DNA of 64,000 nt from Bordetella genomosp. 4. GTDB lineage: Bacteria; Pseudomonadota; Gammaproteobacteria; Burkholderiales; Burkholderiaceae_B. The stretch's first letter is position 1, and every line of letters starts with the position of its first letter. Positions 27,819 through 36,986 of this stretch are shown piece by piece. The notes beneath the pieces are model-generated. The model worked only from the letters and a program-made list of their open reading frames with translations. It was not told the origin of the DNA and ran no database searches. The stretch lies in the NCBI RefSeq assembly GCF_002261185.1, contig NZ_NEVQ01000017.1, positions 62,001 to 126,000 on the forward strand, read 5' to 3'. A program made the translations under genes and the position numbers.

Positions 27819-29954
27819 ATGCCATCCCGTTCCGTCAGGACATCCGTCCTGCCTCGGCGCACGGTCGTTTCCGCGACCGTGGCGCTGCTATTGGCGAGCC
27901 CTGGCGCGCGAGCCCAGACCGCCACAATGCCCGCGATTTCTGTATCCAGCGACGCCTTTCCCATCACGCTCAATGAGATCAGCGCAACCGGATCATCGCT
28001 ATCACTCACGCCCTTTGAGACCCCCGCCAGCCTGGAAATCATCACCAACGAGCAACTGCGCGCGCGCGGCGACGTGACGGTGATGGACGCCATCACGCAA
28101 GCGGCCGGCATCAGCGCGTTTCGGCACCCCGGCAACGGCGGTTCATCGCTCTCGTCGCGTGGCTTTACCGACTCGAATTCGGTCGCGATCCTGTACGACG
28201 GACTGCGTCAATACGGTGGCCTGGGTCAGACCTTTGTCTACGATCCCTGGTCAGTCGAGCGCATCGAGGTCCTGCGCGGCCCCGCCTCGGTCCTGTATGG
28301 CGAGGGCGCCATAGGCGGCGTGGTCAACATCATTCCCAAGAAACCTTCCCGTGGCGCGATTGAAAATGAAATCCAGACCACGATAGGCACCCACGACACC
28401 CAGCGCCTGGCGTTCGGCAGCGGCGGTGCGATCGACGACCGATGGTCGTATCGGTTGGATCTCAGCGGCAACCACAGTAATGCCGACATGAGCCTGGGGG
28501 ATTCGAAAAACGCTGCCGTCACCGCGGCACTGCGGCTCGATGTCTCGCCCGAACTGAATTTCACGCTGACCCAAGCCTACGCGTGGCAAGAGCCGACCCG
28601 CTATTTCGGCACGCCCTTGATTGACGGCGACATCGATTATTCCTTGCGCCATCAAAACTACAACGTCGATGACAGCAAGATCATCTATCGTGACCAGCGC
28701 ACCGAACTGCAGACCGAATGGATGCCCAACGCGCAAACAACTGTACGTGGCCGTGTCTACTACATCGGCAGCGATCGCGACTATCGCAATGCAGAGAACT
28801 ACACCTGGCAACCCGGCAGCGGCCTGATCGAACGCAGTGCCTACACGGCGATTCAACACGATCAGTCGCAAATCGGCGCGCGGGCCGATGCAGCCTTTCA
28901 CGGACAGCTATGGGGCCTGCAGAATCAAGTCTCGGTGGGTGGCGAGGTGAATCGCAGCAAACTCACCCACACCAACAACTCACCTTATGGTGGCACGTCT
29001 GTCGTTGATCCCTACGAGGTCGATCACGGCGAATTCATCAACGAGGCCGGCACCTCGCCGCGCTATCGCAATACGGCGACTCAGTACGCCCTCTTTGCCG
29101 AAGACCGGTTGATGCTGACCGAACGATGGTCGGTATTGGGCGGCGTGCGCTACGACCATATTGATCTGCAACGAGAAGACCTCGTCGCCGGCACCACCGC
29201 CTATCGCACCACCTTTACCAATGTGGGCTGGCGAGTCGGATCGGTCTACGACATATTGCCTACGCTCGCGATATATGGGCAATACGCCGAAGCGGCCGAC
29301 CCGGTCGGCGGATTGTTGCTCTTGTCGCCAGCGAACAAGGACTTCGAACTCTCGACCGGCCGCCAGGTCGAGATTGGACTCAAGCAGACATTCTGGGACA
29401 ACAAGGGCCAATGGACCTTGGCGGCTTATCACATCCGCAAAAATCATCTCGTCACACGCGACCCCAATGATCCTGCACTACGCGTGCAAGTCGGCAGTCA
29501 ATCCAGCCGCGGGCTGGAGCTGACCGTAGGCATGGAAATTGCCCGCGATTGGCGCATCGATTTCAACGGAGCGATCCTGGATGCGCACTACGACGACTAT
29601 GCAGATAGCGTCAACGGCGCCGCCGTCTCGCGCCGAGGCAATGTGCCGCCCGACGTGCCCGAGCGACTGGCCAATCTGTGGGTGAGCTGGAATTTCGCGC
29701 CGCAATGGACCGCCAGCGCTGGACTGCGCTATGTGGGCAAACGCTATGCCGACAGCGCCAACGAGCTGGAGATGGCGGCTTACACCACGACGAACCTCGC
29801 CTTGCAATGGGAGCCTCGCCGCGACCTGAGCCTGGCCCTGCGAGCCTACAACGTATTCGATAAACAGTACGCCGAGACCGCCTACTACAACCAGACGCAA
29901 TGGTTGTTGGGCGCCGGACGGCGCGTCGAATTGTCCGCGAACTATCGGTTCTGA
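27819..29954 (+). CDS. TonB-dependent siderophore-type receptor
   Basis: A 711-residue outer-membrane receptor. Signal peptide to about residue 32 (ASPGARAQ), then the plug domain (PASLEIITNEQLRARGDVTV, SLSSRGFTDSNSVAILYDGLR, VERIEVLRGPASVLYGEGAIGG) and a 22-strand barrel ending in the aromatic ELSANYRF. Start 27819 begins the signal peptide; the open frame extends 20 codons upstream. It imports a metal complex, most likely a ferric siderophore, with TonB energy. The upstream DUF2946 gene and downstream PepSY gene suggest uptake followed by reduction. Ligand unknown; a non-iron metal is possible because no Fur box precedes the operon. Confidence 0.92.
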   Translation: MPSRSVRTSVLPRRTVVSATVALLLASPGARAQTATMPAISVSSDAFPITLNEISATGSSLSLTPFETPASLEIITNEQLRARGDVTVMDAITQAAGISAFRHPGNGGSSLSSRGFTDSNSVAILYDGLRQYGGLGQTFVYDPWSVERIEVLRGPASVLYGEGAIGGVVNIIPKKPSRGAIENEIQTTIGTHDTQRLAFGSGGAIDDRWSYRLDLSGNHSNADMSLGDSKNAAVTAALRLDVSPELNFTLTQAYAWQEPTRYFGTPLIDGDIDYSLRHQNYNVDDSKIIYRDQRTELQTEWMPNAQTTVRGRVYYIGSDRDYRNAENYTWQPGSGLIERSAYTAIQHDQSQIGARADAAFHGQLWGLQNQVSVGGEVNRSKLTHTNNSPYGGTSVVDPYEVDHGEFINEAGTSPRYRNTATQYALFAEDRLMLTERWSVLGGVRYDHIDLQREDLVAGTTAYRTTFTNVGWRVGSVYDILPTLAIYGQYAEAADPVGGLLLLSPANKDFELSTGRQVEIGLKQTFWDNKGQWTLAAYHIRKNHLVTRDPNDPALRVQVGSQSSRGLELTVGMEIARDWRIDFNGAILDAHYDDYADSVNGAAVSRRGNVPPDVPERLANLWVSWNFAPQWTASAGLRYVGKRYADSANELEMAAYTTTNLALQWEPRRDLSLALRAYNVFDKQYAETAYYNQTQWLLGAGRRVELSANYRF

Positions 29955-30011
29955 TCGATCCCTGAATCCTGGCCGGATGCAGACGTTCGGCCTCCAACTA
30001 TCTGCGTCATC

Positions 30012-31370
30012 ATGAACACTCAAGCAACCACTCTGGATACTGATGCGATACGTCATGTCGACGTTTATCGGGCCGTCTGGCGCTGGCATTTTTATGCCGG
30101 CCTGCTAGTCATTCCTTTCTTGATTGTGCTGTCTGTCACCGGCGCGCTGTATCTGTTTCATAACGAGATCGAGAACGCCTGGTATCGCGACCTGAAGTCA
30201 GTGTCCGCGCAAAGCGCCCCAGCATTGGCGCCGTCTGCATTGACACAGGCCGCCTTGCAAGCCCACCCTGGCACGCTGGCCAAATACCTGCCGCCCGCCG
30301 CACCCGATGCGGCGGCACAAGTCGTCATCAAGCCGGCAGCCGGTGCGAACCTCAGCGTTTATGTCAATCCGTATGACGCTCACGTTCTAGGGGCGATCCC
30401 CGAGCGCGGCACGCTGATGTGGACCATACGCCGATTGCACAGCCTGGACTACCTTGGCCCGATCGCCAACGGCGCCATTGAAATCGCCGCAGGCTGGAGC
30501 ATCCTGCTGGTGCTCACAGGGATCTATCTGTGGTGGCCGCGCGGCCGCAAACAAGGCGTCATCAGCGTACGCAGCACGCCATCCAAACGCGTTTTCTGGC
30601 GCGACACGCATGCCGTCACAGGCGTGATCGTGGGCTTTTTCATTCTGTTCCTGGCCACCACCGGCATGCCTTGGTCCATCGTGTGGGGCGCCAAGGTCAA
30701 CCAATGGGCCAATGGCAACAACTTTGGCTATCCGGCAGGCGTGCGCGTAGCCGTCCCCATGTCGGATGAACACCTCGCACACATGGGACCTACCACATGG
30801 TCGCTGGAGCAAGCCCGCATGCCCGCATCCACGCCCGCTCACACCATGGGCGAGCCCATCGGTCTGGACACCGCCGTGAGCATCTTCAATCGGCTAGGCT
30901 TGGCGCCGGGTTACGCCATCAACGTGCCGCAAAACTCCACGGGCGTCTACACCGCCTCGGTCTACCCCAACGACCTGGCGCGCCAGCGCGTCGTGCATCT
31001 GGATCAATACAGCGGCCAACCGCTATTGGACATGAGCTACGGCGACTATGGGCCGTTGGGCAAGACGCTGGAATGGGGTGTCAATGTACATATGGGGCAG
31101 GAATTCGGCCTGGCCAATCAATTAATCCTGTTGGCCGCCTGTCTCGCGATTGTTCTGCTGTGTGTGGCCGGTGCGACCATGTGGTGGAAACGGCGACCGG
31201 CGGGCAGTCTGGGCGTGCCTCCCATGCCGGGGACGCGCGGTGCGCTGCGTGGCGTCATGGTGTTAATGGTGATTGGCGGAATCATCTTTCCCCTGGTGGG
31301 CGCCTCGCTGCTGGTCATGCTGGCGTTGGACTTGCTGCTGCAACAGCGCAGCAAAAACACTGCCAGCTGA
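30012..31370 (+). CDS. PepSY-domain inner-membrane (iron) reductase-like protein
   Basis: A 452-residue membrane protein of the PepSY-associated TM family (PiuB/FsrB type). Four membrane spans: about 22-48 (WRWHFYAGLLVIPFLIVLSV), 155-177, 200-225 and a C-terminal pair beyond 365. Conserved histidines in WRWHFYAG, RLHSLDYLG, RDTHAVTG and NVHMGQEFG are placed as heme ligands in this family. It follows the TonB receptor by 57 bp and probably reduces the imported metal-siderophore on the periplasmic side. Same family, but much longer, than the PepSY protein at 12760. Confidence 0.9.
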   Translation: MNTQATTLDTDAIRHVDVYRAVWRWHFYAGLLVIPFLIVLSVTGALYLFHNEIENAWYRDLKSVSAQSAPALAPSALTQAALQAHPGTLAKYLPPAAPDAAAQVVIKPAAGANLSVYVNPYDAHVLGAIPERGTLMWTIRRLHSLDYLGPIANGAIEIAAGWSILLVLTGIYLWWPRGRKQGVISVRSTPSKRVFWRDTHAVTGVIVGFFILFLATTGMPWSIVWGAKVNQWANGNNFGYPAGVRVAVPMSDEHLAHMGPTTWSLEQARMPASTPAHTMGEPIGLDTAVSIFNRLGLAPGYAINVPQNSTGVYTASVYPNDLARQRVVHLDQYSGQPLLDMSYGDYGPLGKTLEWGVNVHMGQEFGLANQLILLAACLAIVLLCVAGATMWWKRRPAGSLGVPPMPGTRGALRGVMVLMVIGGIIFPLVGASLLVMLALDLLLQQRSKNTAS

Positions 31371-31482
31371 GGATAAAGGCGGCTGCCGCACTACGCATTG
31401 ACTCGGCAATTCAAGCCGAATATGCACTCGCTGCACGACCACACTCCCATCCTGAACCGCGTTTCGATGCAGAAAAACAACG

Positions 31483-31510
31483 GCAACGCGCAAGAAACTC
31501 TTGCCGTTGC
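31483..31510. terminator. Stem-loop after the receptor/PepSY operon
   Basis: GCAACG-C-GCAAGA-AAC-TCTTGC-CGTTGC forms a 12-bp stem with one bulged C and a 3-nt loop, 112 nt after the PepSY stop. No T-run follows, so it would be a rho-dependent or RNA-stabilising hairpin rather than a classical terminator. The rest of the 356-bp gap 31371-31726 shows no gene. Confidence 0.4.
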
Positions 31511-31660
31511 AGCGGCCGCCGCGTTGCTGCACCCGCTCTAGAAAAGGTCTCTCCAAGTATCAGGCGAAATCGTTAGAAATAACTACTTTTAGCCGCAAAA
31601 TCCTGCAGTTCCCGAATTTGGCGGCAGTCGATGCTTTACCATCAAGCCCTCAGGGATAAC

Positions 31661-31687
31661 GCGCAGGCCTTGAAACAAGACCTGCGC
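31661..31687 (+). promoter_or_regulatory. 12-bp stem-loop in the porin leader
   Basis: GCGCAGGCCTTG and CAAGACCTGCGC pair with a single mismatch around the loop AAA, 39 nt before the porin ATG and 26 nt before its GGAG. There is no T-run after it. It probably lies in the 5' untranslated RNA and may affect stability or be a target of small RNA or Hfq control, as for other porins. Confidence 0.5.
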
Positions 31688-31726
31688 CGTTATCTCTGTT
31701 TGTTCAATTCAACGGAGATTTTCTTT

Positions 31727-32836
31727 ATGAAAAAGACGCTACTCGCCGCTGCACTGCTGGCTGGTTTCGCAGGCGCCGCTCAGGCTGAGACGTCGGTCAC
31801 TCTCTATGGTGTCATCGACACCGGCATCGGCTACAACAAAATCAAAGGCGATGGTTACAGTGGCAGTCGCGTAGGCATGATCAACGGCATTCAAGCCGGT
31901 TCGCGCTGGGGTTTGCGTGGTACCGAGGACTTGGGCGATGGTCTGCGCGCCGTATTCCAACTGGAAAGCGGCTTTGATTCCAGCAATGGCAACAGCGCTC
32001 AAAACGGCCGTCTGTTCGGCCGTCAAGCCACCATCGGTTTGGCCAACGACAGCTGGGGTACCCTGGAGTTCGGTCGTCAGACCAACATGTCCTCCAAATA
32101 CCTGGCAGACATCGACCCGTTCTACACCAGCTACACCCAAGCCAACCTGGGCCTGGGTTTCAGCGCCGCGAACACCACCCGTTGGGACAACATGGTGATG
32201 TACCGCACGCCGTCGTTCAGCGGTTTTGAATTCGGCGTGGGCTACTCGTTCAACGTGGACGACACCAACAGCAACGAAACCGGTTTCCGTACGGCAGACA
32301 ACACCCGCGGCATCACCGCCGGTCTGCGCTATCTGAACGGCCCGCTGAACGTCGCCCTGACCTACGATCAACTGAACGCCAGCAACAGCGCCTCGAACAT
32401 CGATAGCGACGCAACGCCCCGTCAATACGCGGTCGGTGTTTCCTACGACTTTGAAGTCCTGAAGCTTGCCGCCGCCTATGGCCGCACCACCGACGGCTGG
32501 TTCACCGGCCAGGACCTGGATTCGGGTACCCCCTTCAGCGACGAATTCGGCGCTAACCGCTTTGTCGATGGCTTCAAGGCCAATTCGTACATGGTGGGCG
32601 CGACGGTGCCCATCGGCGGTGCCAGCAACGTGTTCGGTTCGTGGCAGCGTGTGGATCCGTCCAACGACCGCCTGACCGGTGGAGATTCCACCATGAACGT
32701 CTGGAGCCTGGGCTACACCTACGACCTGTCCAAGCGTACCAACCTGTACGCCTACGGTTCGTACGGCAAAGACTATGCCTTCATCGACGGCCTGAAGAGC
32801 ACGGCTGTCGGCGTCGGCCTGCGTCACCGCTTCTAA
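31727..32836 (+). CDS. General outer-membrane porin (Bordetella/Neisseria type)
   Basis: A 369-residue trimeric 16-strand porin for passive entry of small hydrophilic solutes. Signal peptide MKKTLLAAALLAGFAGAAQA is followed by the mature start ETSVTLYGVIDTGIGY, then LRGTEDLGDGLRAVFQLESGF, the constriction-loop region, and the terminal strand VGVGLRHRF ending in Phe as required for barrel assembly. GGAG lies 9 nt before the ATG. It stands alone with hairpins on both sides. Codon use looks more biased (many GGT, CGT, ACC) than its neighbours, as expected for a highly expressed protein. Confidence 0.96.
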   Translation: MKKTLLAAALLAGFAGAAQAETSVTLYGVIDTGIGYNKIKGDGYSGSRVGMINGIQAGSRWGLRGTEDLGDGLRAVFQLESGFDSSNGNSAQNGRLFGRQATIGLANDSWGTLEFGRQTNMSSKYLADIDPFYTSYTQANLGLGFSAANTTRWDNMVMYRTPSFSGFEFGVGYSFNVDDTNSNETGFRTADNTRGITAGLRYLNGPLNVALTYDQLNASNSASNIDSDATPRQYAVGVSYDFEVLKLAAAYGRTTDGWFTGQDLDSGTPFSDEFGANRFVDGFKANSYMVGATVPIGGASNVFGSWQRVDPSNDRLTGGDSTMNVWSLGYTYDLSKRTNLYAYGSYGKDYAFIDGLKSTAVGVGLRHRF

Positions 32837-32843
32837 AGCAAAA

Positions 32844-32902
32844 CCGGCAACAGGCTTGTGCGGCGTGTTGCCGGCATCGGCGGGCTGAATCCCCAGCCCG
32901 CC
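32844..32902. terminator. Two consecutive hairpins after the porin gene
   Basis: CCGGCAACA (32844-32852) pairs with TGTTGCCGG (32866-32874), and GGCGGGCTG (32879-32887) pairs with CAGCCCGCC (32894-32902) around a 6-nt loop. The second is followed only by TATT. They lie between the convergent porin and GntR genes, 8 nt after the porin stop. Confidence 0.6.
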
Positions 32903-32959
32903 TATTCATATCGACATCGTCAATTCGCGGCAATGTCGTCAGCACCGATAGGCCAGGCC

Positions 32960-33652
32960 TCAATTCGATCCGGGCTCGCGACGGCTCAAGTGTCGATTCG
33001 CCGCCAAATATGCATCACACGACGGCGCCAGATGCCCACGGCATACCCGAATCAGATCCTCCCGGCGTCCCTCTTCCAACGCCGCAATCATGGCCCAGTG
33101 TTCCAGGCGTGCACGCTCGCGATATGAGGCGTCCACCAGCGAACTGAAGCGAATCGCATGCGTCTGGCGTGCATATTCCTGAATCGCGCGCTGCAGCACG
33201 CTGTTATTGCAAAAACCGAACAAGGTCTCATGAAACCGCAGGTTGGTGTGAAACACCGCGCGTGGATCCTCATCGGCCACCGCCTGATCGTGTTCGCGTT
33301 GAATAGCCTTTAGCCGATCCAGAGCTTCGGCAGGCAACGGACACGGCAAAATGCGCGCCGCCTCGGCCTCCAGCAGCTCGCGCAGTTGATACAGTTCGAC
33401 CACTTCCTGCACGGCGAATGCCCTGACCTCGCAGCCGATGTTCTTGCGCCGTTCGACGAGCCCACGCCGCGCCAACTCGGCCAGCACCTCCCGGGCGGCA
33501 TGACGCTTGAGGGCAAATCGACGCATTAATTCGTCTTCGATCAGGCGCTCACGCGGATGCAGACTGCCCAGCACAATGTCTTCTTCGAGCTCACGCACGG
33601 CGGCGGAAATACCGGAACTCTCGATAGAGGCGTCAGGCAGCGAATCAGACAT
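32960..33652 (-). CDS. GntR-family regulator with FCD domain
   Basis: A 230-residue repressor: winged helix at the N-terminus (PRERLIEDELMRRFALKRHAAREVLAELARRGLVE) and an all-helical FCD effector domain (LYQLRELLEAEAARI, FHTNLRFHETLFGFCNN, DLIRVCRGHLAPSCDAYLAA). The metal-binding residues of FCD (Asp/His, His, His) are only partly evident here. ATG 33652 is preferred to an upstream GTG. It is not directly next to an obvious target; the ureide transporter unit 1 kb away is one possibility. Confidence 0.9.
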   Translation of the reverse strand: MSDSLPDASIESSGISAAVRELEEDIVLGSLHPRERLIEDELMRRFALKRHAAREVLAELARRGLVERRKNIGCEVRAFAVQEVVELYQLRELLEAEAARILPCPLPAEALDRLKAIQREHDQAVADEDPRAVFHTNLRFHETLFGFCNNSVLQRAIQEYARQTHAIRFSSLVDASYRERARLEHWAMIAALEEGRREDLIRVCRGHLAPSCDAYLAANRHLSRREPGSN

Positions 33653-33732
33653 GGGATCAGAAAGTAAGAACGGCACGGCAAAAGTATAAACGCGAGATAT
33701 GATGGACCCAAGCCCACCGCCCCTGGTTTCTC

Positions 33733-34611
33733 ATGCCTCATATTCGCCCGCGCCTGATTTTCCCGCTTGCCATCGGCGCCATGGCGCTGCTGCTTGCGCT
33801 ATCGATACAGGCCGAGCCCCGGCTGCTGCACAGCGAGCCATCGCCCTTTGGCAAGGTGCTGGTATTCGAAGACAACGGCGAACGATGCCTGAATTTCAAC
33901 TCCATGACTGACCTGGGCCGGCAGACCTGCATGGATCTGCAGGAACCCGATGAGCTGGTGTTTTCTTATACGCGCATGATGATCAGCGCCCTGTTCGTCA
34001 ATCCGGCACCGCGACGCATCCTCATCGTCGGCCTGGGCGGCGCCACACTGCAGAAAACGTTAGCCGCCCTCCTGCCCGACGCGATCATCGATACGGTGGA
34101 AATCGATCCCGCCATCGCGCGCGTCGCCGAGGACTACTTTGATTACCGGCCTGGCCCCAGGCAACGGCTGTTTGTACAGGATGGACGCGCTTATATCGAA
34201 AACGCCCATCGCACGGGACAACAGTACGACATGGTCATGCTGGATGCCTTTGATGTGGACTACGTCCCGGAACACCTGATGACGGTCGAGTTTCTGGAGC
34301 ACGTCAAAGGCATTCTGAGCAAGGACGGTATTGTGGTTGCCAACACATTCACCAACAGCGATCTTTACGAACGCGAGTCGGCTACCTATGCCCATGTATT
34401 CGGACCGTTCTTTAACCTGCGGCAAGGCAACCGGGTCATCGTCGCTGCAGGTGAGACGCTGCCCGGCATGAACATCATCCAGTCCAATGCCAAGGCATGG
34501 AAGGACAAACTCGAACCCCTCTCTGTCGACGTCGCACAGGAACTGGACCGATACACACAGGCTCACAGCCCAGGAACCGCAAAGCCGCTGCGAGACGCGG
34601 CACGTCAGTAA
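33733..34611 (+). CDS. Spermidine-synthase-like (polyamine aminopropyltransferase fold) protein
   Basis: A 292-residue protein with an N-terminal hydrophobic signal or anchor (LIFPLAIGAMALLLALSIQA) followed by a spermidine-synthase/methyltransferase Rossmann fold: RILIVGLGGATLQKTL, DTVEIDPAIARVAEDYF, LFVQDGRAYIEN and DMVMLDAFDVDYVPEHL. The membrane signal sets it apart from cytosolic SpeE and places it with the exported or fused spermidine-synthase-like group whose reaction is not established. It starts 80 bp from the divergent GntR gene. Confidence 0.82.
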   Translation: MPHIRPRLIFPLAIGAMALLLALSIQAEPRLLHSEPSPFGKVLVFEDNGERCLNFNSMTDLGRQTCMDLQEPDELVFSYTRMMISALFVNPAPRRILIVGLGGATLQKTLAALLPDAIIDTVEIDPAIARVAEDYFDYRPGPRQRLFVQDGRAYIENAHRTGQQYDMVMLDAFDVDYVPEHLMTVEFLEHVKGILSKDGIVVANTFTNSDLYERESATYAHVFGPFFNLRQGNRVIVAAGETLPGMNIIQSNAKAWKDKLEPLSVDVAQELDRYTQAHSPGTAKPLRDAARQ

Positions 34612-34677
34612 ACACGCCCGCATGATATGGGCCGATGCAGGAAATCAAATTCCCACATCCGGCCCGCGGTTCCGCAC

Positions 34678-35586
34678 TCATCCTTGATAAGGATGTGTCC
34701 GGCGCCAATGCTCCGCGATATCGATGCGACGCGTTATCCAGACCCCTTCGCGGCGCATCACGTAGTCAAGGAACCGCTGCAATCCCACAGCCCTGGCTGG
34801 ATGCCCCACCAGCCGCATATGCAGCCCCACAGACATCATTTTCGGGGATTTGGCGCCTTCGGCATACAGCATGTCGAAGGCATCCTTCAAAAAGCCAAAC
34901 CATTGGTCTGAGGTACCCATCCAACCTGCGTACTTGCCATCGTTATTGGTCAGCGAGTACGGCACGATCAGCTGTGGCTTGCCCTCGACCACTTGCCACA
35001 GAGGCAACTCGTCGCCGTAATAGTCCGAGTCATATAAGAATCCGCCTTCCTCCATCAGGAGGCGTCGGGTGTTCACGCTCGGGCCATAGCGGCAGTACCA
35101 TCCCAACGGGCGCGCGCCGATGGTCTTTTCCAGAGACGCTATCGCCAGTCGAATGTGCTCGCGCTCCTGCGCTTCGCTGAGCTCATAGTGTTTTACCCAA
35201 CGCCAGCCATGACAGCACACGTCATAACCCATCTGCCTGATCTTGGCAGCAGCCAGGGGATTACGCTCGAGCGCCAGCGCGCAGCCAAACACTGTCATAG
35301 GCAGGCCGCGCTCCTCAAACAAGCGTACCAGTCGCCAGAAACCGACACGGCTGCCATACTCGAACATCCCTTCCGCAGCCAAATCCCGGCCATCTCCCAT
35401 CTGGTTCAAGCCGTGCGCTTCGGTCAGCCCGGTTTCAGTGTGATGCTCTCCATCCTGGAAAGAGGGCTCGGAGCCCTCTTCGTAATTCATGACAAAATTC
35501 AGCGCCAACCGAGCCCCTGCGGGCCATTGAGGGTCAGGCGGATTTTCGCCATAGCCAATAAAATCGCGTGTGGGTTGCCATGTCAT
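34678..35586 (-). CDS. puuE: PuuE-type allantoinase (polysaccharide deacetylase fold)
   Basis: A 302-residue enzyme of the PuuE group, which opens the hydantoin ring of allantoin to allantoate without the metal of classical allantoinases. Family signatures seen: N-terminal TRDFIGYGENPPDPQWPAGA, ALNFVMNYEEGSE, CCHGWRWVKHY and WYCRYGPSVNTRRLL. It overlaps allA by 4 nt and is the last gene of a six-gene unit headed by an ABC importer. Confidence 0.9.
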   Translation of the reverse strand: MTWQPTRDFIGYGENPPDPQWPAGARLALNFVMNYEEGSEPSFQDGEHHTETGLTEAHGLNQMGDGRDLAAEGMFEYGSRVGFWRLVRLFEERGLPMTVFGCALALERNPLAAAKIRQMGYDVCCHGWRWVKHYELSEAQEREHIRLAIASLEKTIGARPLGWYCRYGPSVNTRRLLMEEGGFLYDSDYYGDELPLWQVVEGKPQLIVPYSLTNNDGKYAGWMGTSDQWFGFLKDAFDMLYAEGAKSPKMMSVGLHMRLVGHPARAVGLQRFLDYVMRREGVWITRRIDIAEHWRRTHPYQG

Positions 35587-36077
35587 AGCGTGAATCGCTC
35601 CTGGTTGGGCAATACATTGAACGGTTCGACTTCGACGAAATCCTCATCGCCTTCGCCGCCAGTGGCCCACATGAACACGGCGAAACATGCTGGCCTACCA
35701 AAGACCGTCATACCGTGATGCCATGTATTGGCCCGATAGGTCACCCCTTGATCGCCCTTCGCCAAAAAGGCCCGCGCCTGCATCACGTCCGGCCCCCCAT
35801 CGGGAAGATGAGGCGCGACGACAACGAGATACTGCTCCGCCTCGATCGGGATAAAAGTCTGCGACGAATACTCGTGGCGCTCCAGCATCGTAGCCTGCAG
35901 CGGCAACGCCGGACTGGGCTCACGCAACGACAAGGACAAACTCGGATTTGCTTCTTTTCGCAAATTCTCCAAGGCATCGTTGTAATACGTACGTCCCGCC
36001 GACGTGGGCAGAGTCAGCACATCACCGTAGGGCTCAAACGCCTCAACGGTCAAAGGTTCGACTTTTACGTTATGCAT
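35583..36077 (-). CDS. allA: Ureidoglycolate lyase AllA
   Basis: A 164-residue cupin-like enzyme that splits ureidoglycolate to glyoxylate and urea, a late step of allantoin catabolism. Family motifs: VEPLTVEAFEPYGDVL at the N-terminus, MLERHEYSSQTFIPI with the conserved active-site His/Ser region, and YRANTWHHGM. Translationally coupled to puuE (ATGA overlap) and 84 bp behind the second permease gene. Confidence 0.93.
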   Translation of the reverse strand: MHNVKVEPLTVEAFEPYGDVLTLPTSAGRTYYNDALENLRKEANPSLSLSLREPSPALPLQATMLERHEYSSQTFIPIEAEQYLVVVAPHLPDGGPDVMQARAFLAKGDQGVTYRANTWHHGMTVFGRPACFAVFMWATGGEGDEDFVEVEPFNVLPNQERFTL

Positions 36078-36161
36078 GATCCCCTTCTTGCTCTAAATAT
36101 GAACGATAAACAGGACGCCATCTGACCCGACAACTCATACGACATCAGAAATACCTGTGGC

Positions 36162-36986
36162 TCATTGGCCTTGCAACCGTCGACTCAAGCCCGTCAGTCG
36201 CTCCATCACCAGCATCAGCACCAGAACGCTGACCGTCAACACGCCGGACACCGCCGCGACGCGCACATCCAATGTGGACTCCATCATTCCCCACATGCGG
36301 ATAGGCAACATGTCGCTGCGAGGGCCGGACAAGAACAGCGAAACAGGCACGTTGTCGATCGACGCCATGAACGCCATGAACGTCCCGGCCGCCAAGCCGG
36401 GAAAAATGATAGGCAGCGTGATTCTGCGAAAGGTATAAAGCGGCCCCGCGCCCAGGCTGGCCGAACACTCCAGCAAACTCCCCTCCAACTGAACCAGGCT
36501 GGCGCTGGTCGTGCGCAATACGAACGGCACGATCATCACCGCATGCCCCACCGCCATCAATACCAACGACGGCCTCAACCCGATGGCTGTAAAAAACACC
36601 AATGCCGCCAAACCAAAAGCGATGCCGGGCAATATCAACGGCGACATGAAAAATGCGTCCAACGCACGAGCGCTGCGGCGGCTCGACCGGGCGAGCGCCA
36701 ACGCCGCTGCGCCGCCAAACACGGCTGCCGCCATCGCCGACCAAGCCGCTACCATCAAGCTATTGCCCGCCGCTCGATGTATCGGCGCGGAAAGATCCGG
36801 ATCAAACAAGCGCCGATACCAATCCAGCGATATACCCGAGGGCGGAAATCGCAATGTCTGGCTGTCAGTCAGTGAGGTCACCAGCACCACGATCACCGGC
36901 CCCACCAACACCATCAATGCCAGTCCTGCAACGCCGCCTATCACCGAGTAATAGCTCAAGTCGGAAAACGAGTTTCGTCTAGACAT
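36162..36986 (-). CDS. ABC transporter permease, PotC type
   Basis: A 274-residue inner-membrane permease with six spans and the EAA loop in the form LEGSLLECSASLGAGPLYTF, typical of the spermidine/putrescine/iron(III)-type importers. Its start (36986) lies 8 nt inside the upstream permease gene, so the two subunits are coupled. It forms the channel with the PotB-like partner. Placement directly before allA and puuE suggests import of a ureide or purine-derived compound. Confidence 0.92.
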   Translation of the reverse strand: MSRRNSFSDLSYYSVIGGVAGLALMVLVGPVIVVLVTSLTDSQTLRFPPSGISLDWYRRLFDPDLSAPIHRAAGNSLMVAAWSAMAAAVFGGAAALALARSSRRSARALDAFFMSPLILPGIAFGLAALVFFTAIGLRPSLVLMAVGHAVMIVPFVLRTTSASLVQLEGSLLECSASLGAGPLYTFRRITLPIIFPGLAAGTFMAFMASIDNVPVSLFLSGPRSDMLPIRMWGMMESTLDVRVAAVSGVLTVSVLVLMLVMERLTGLSRRLQGQ

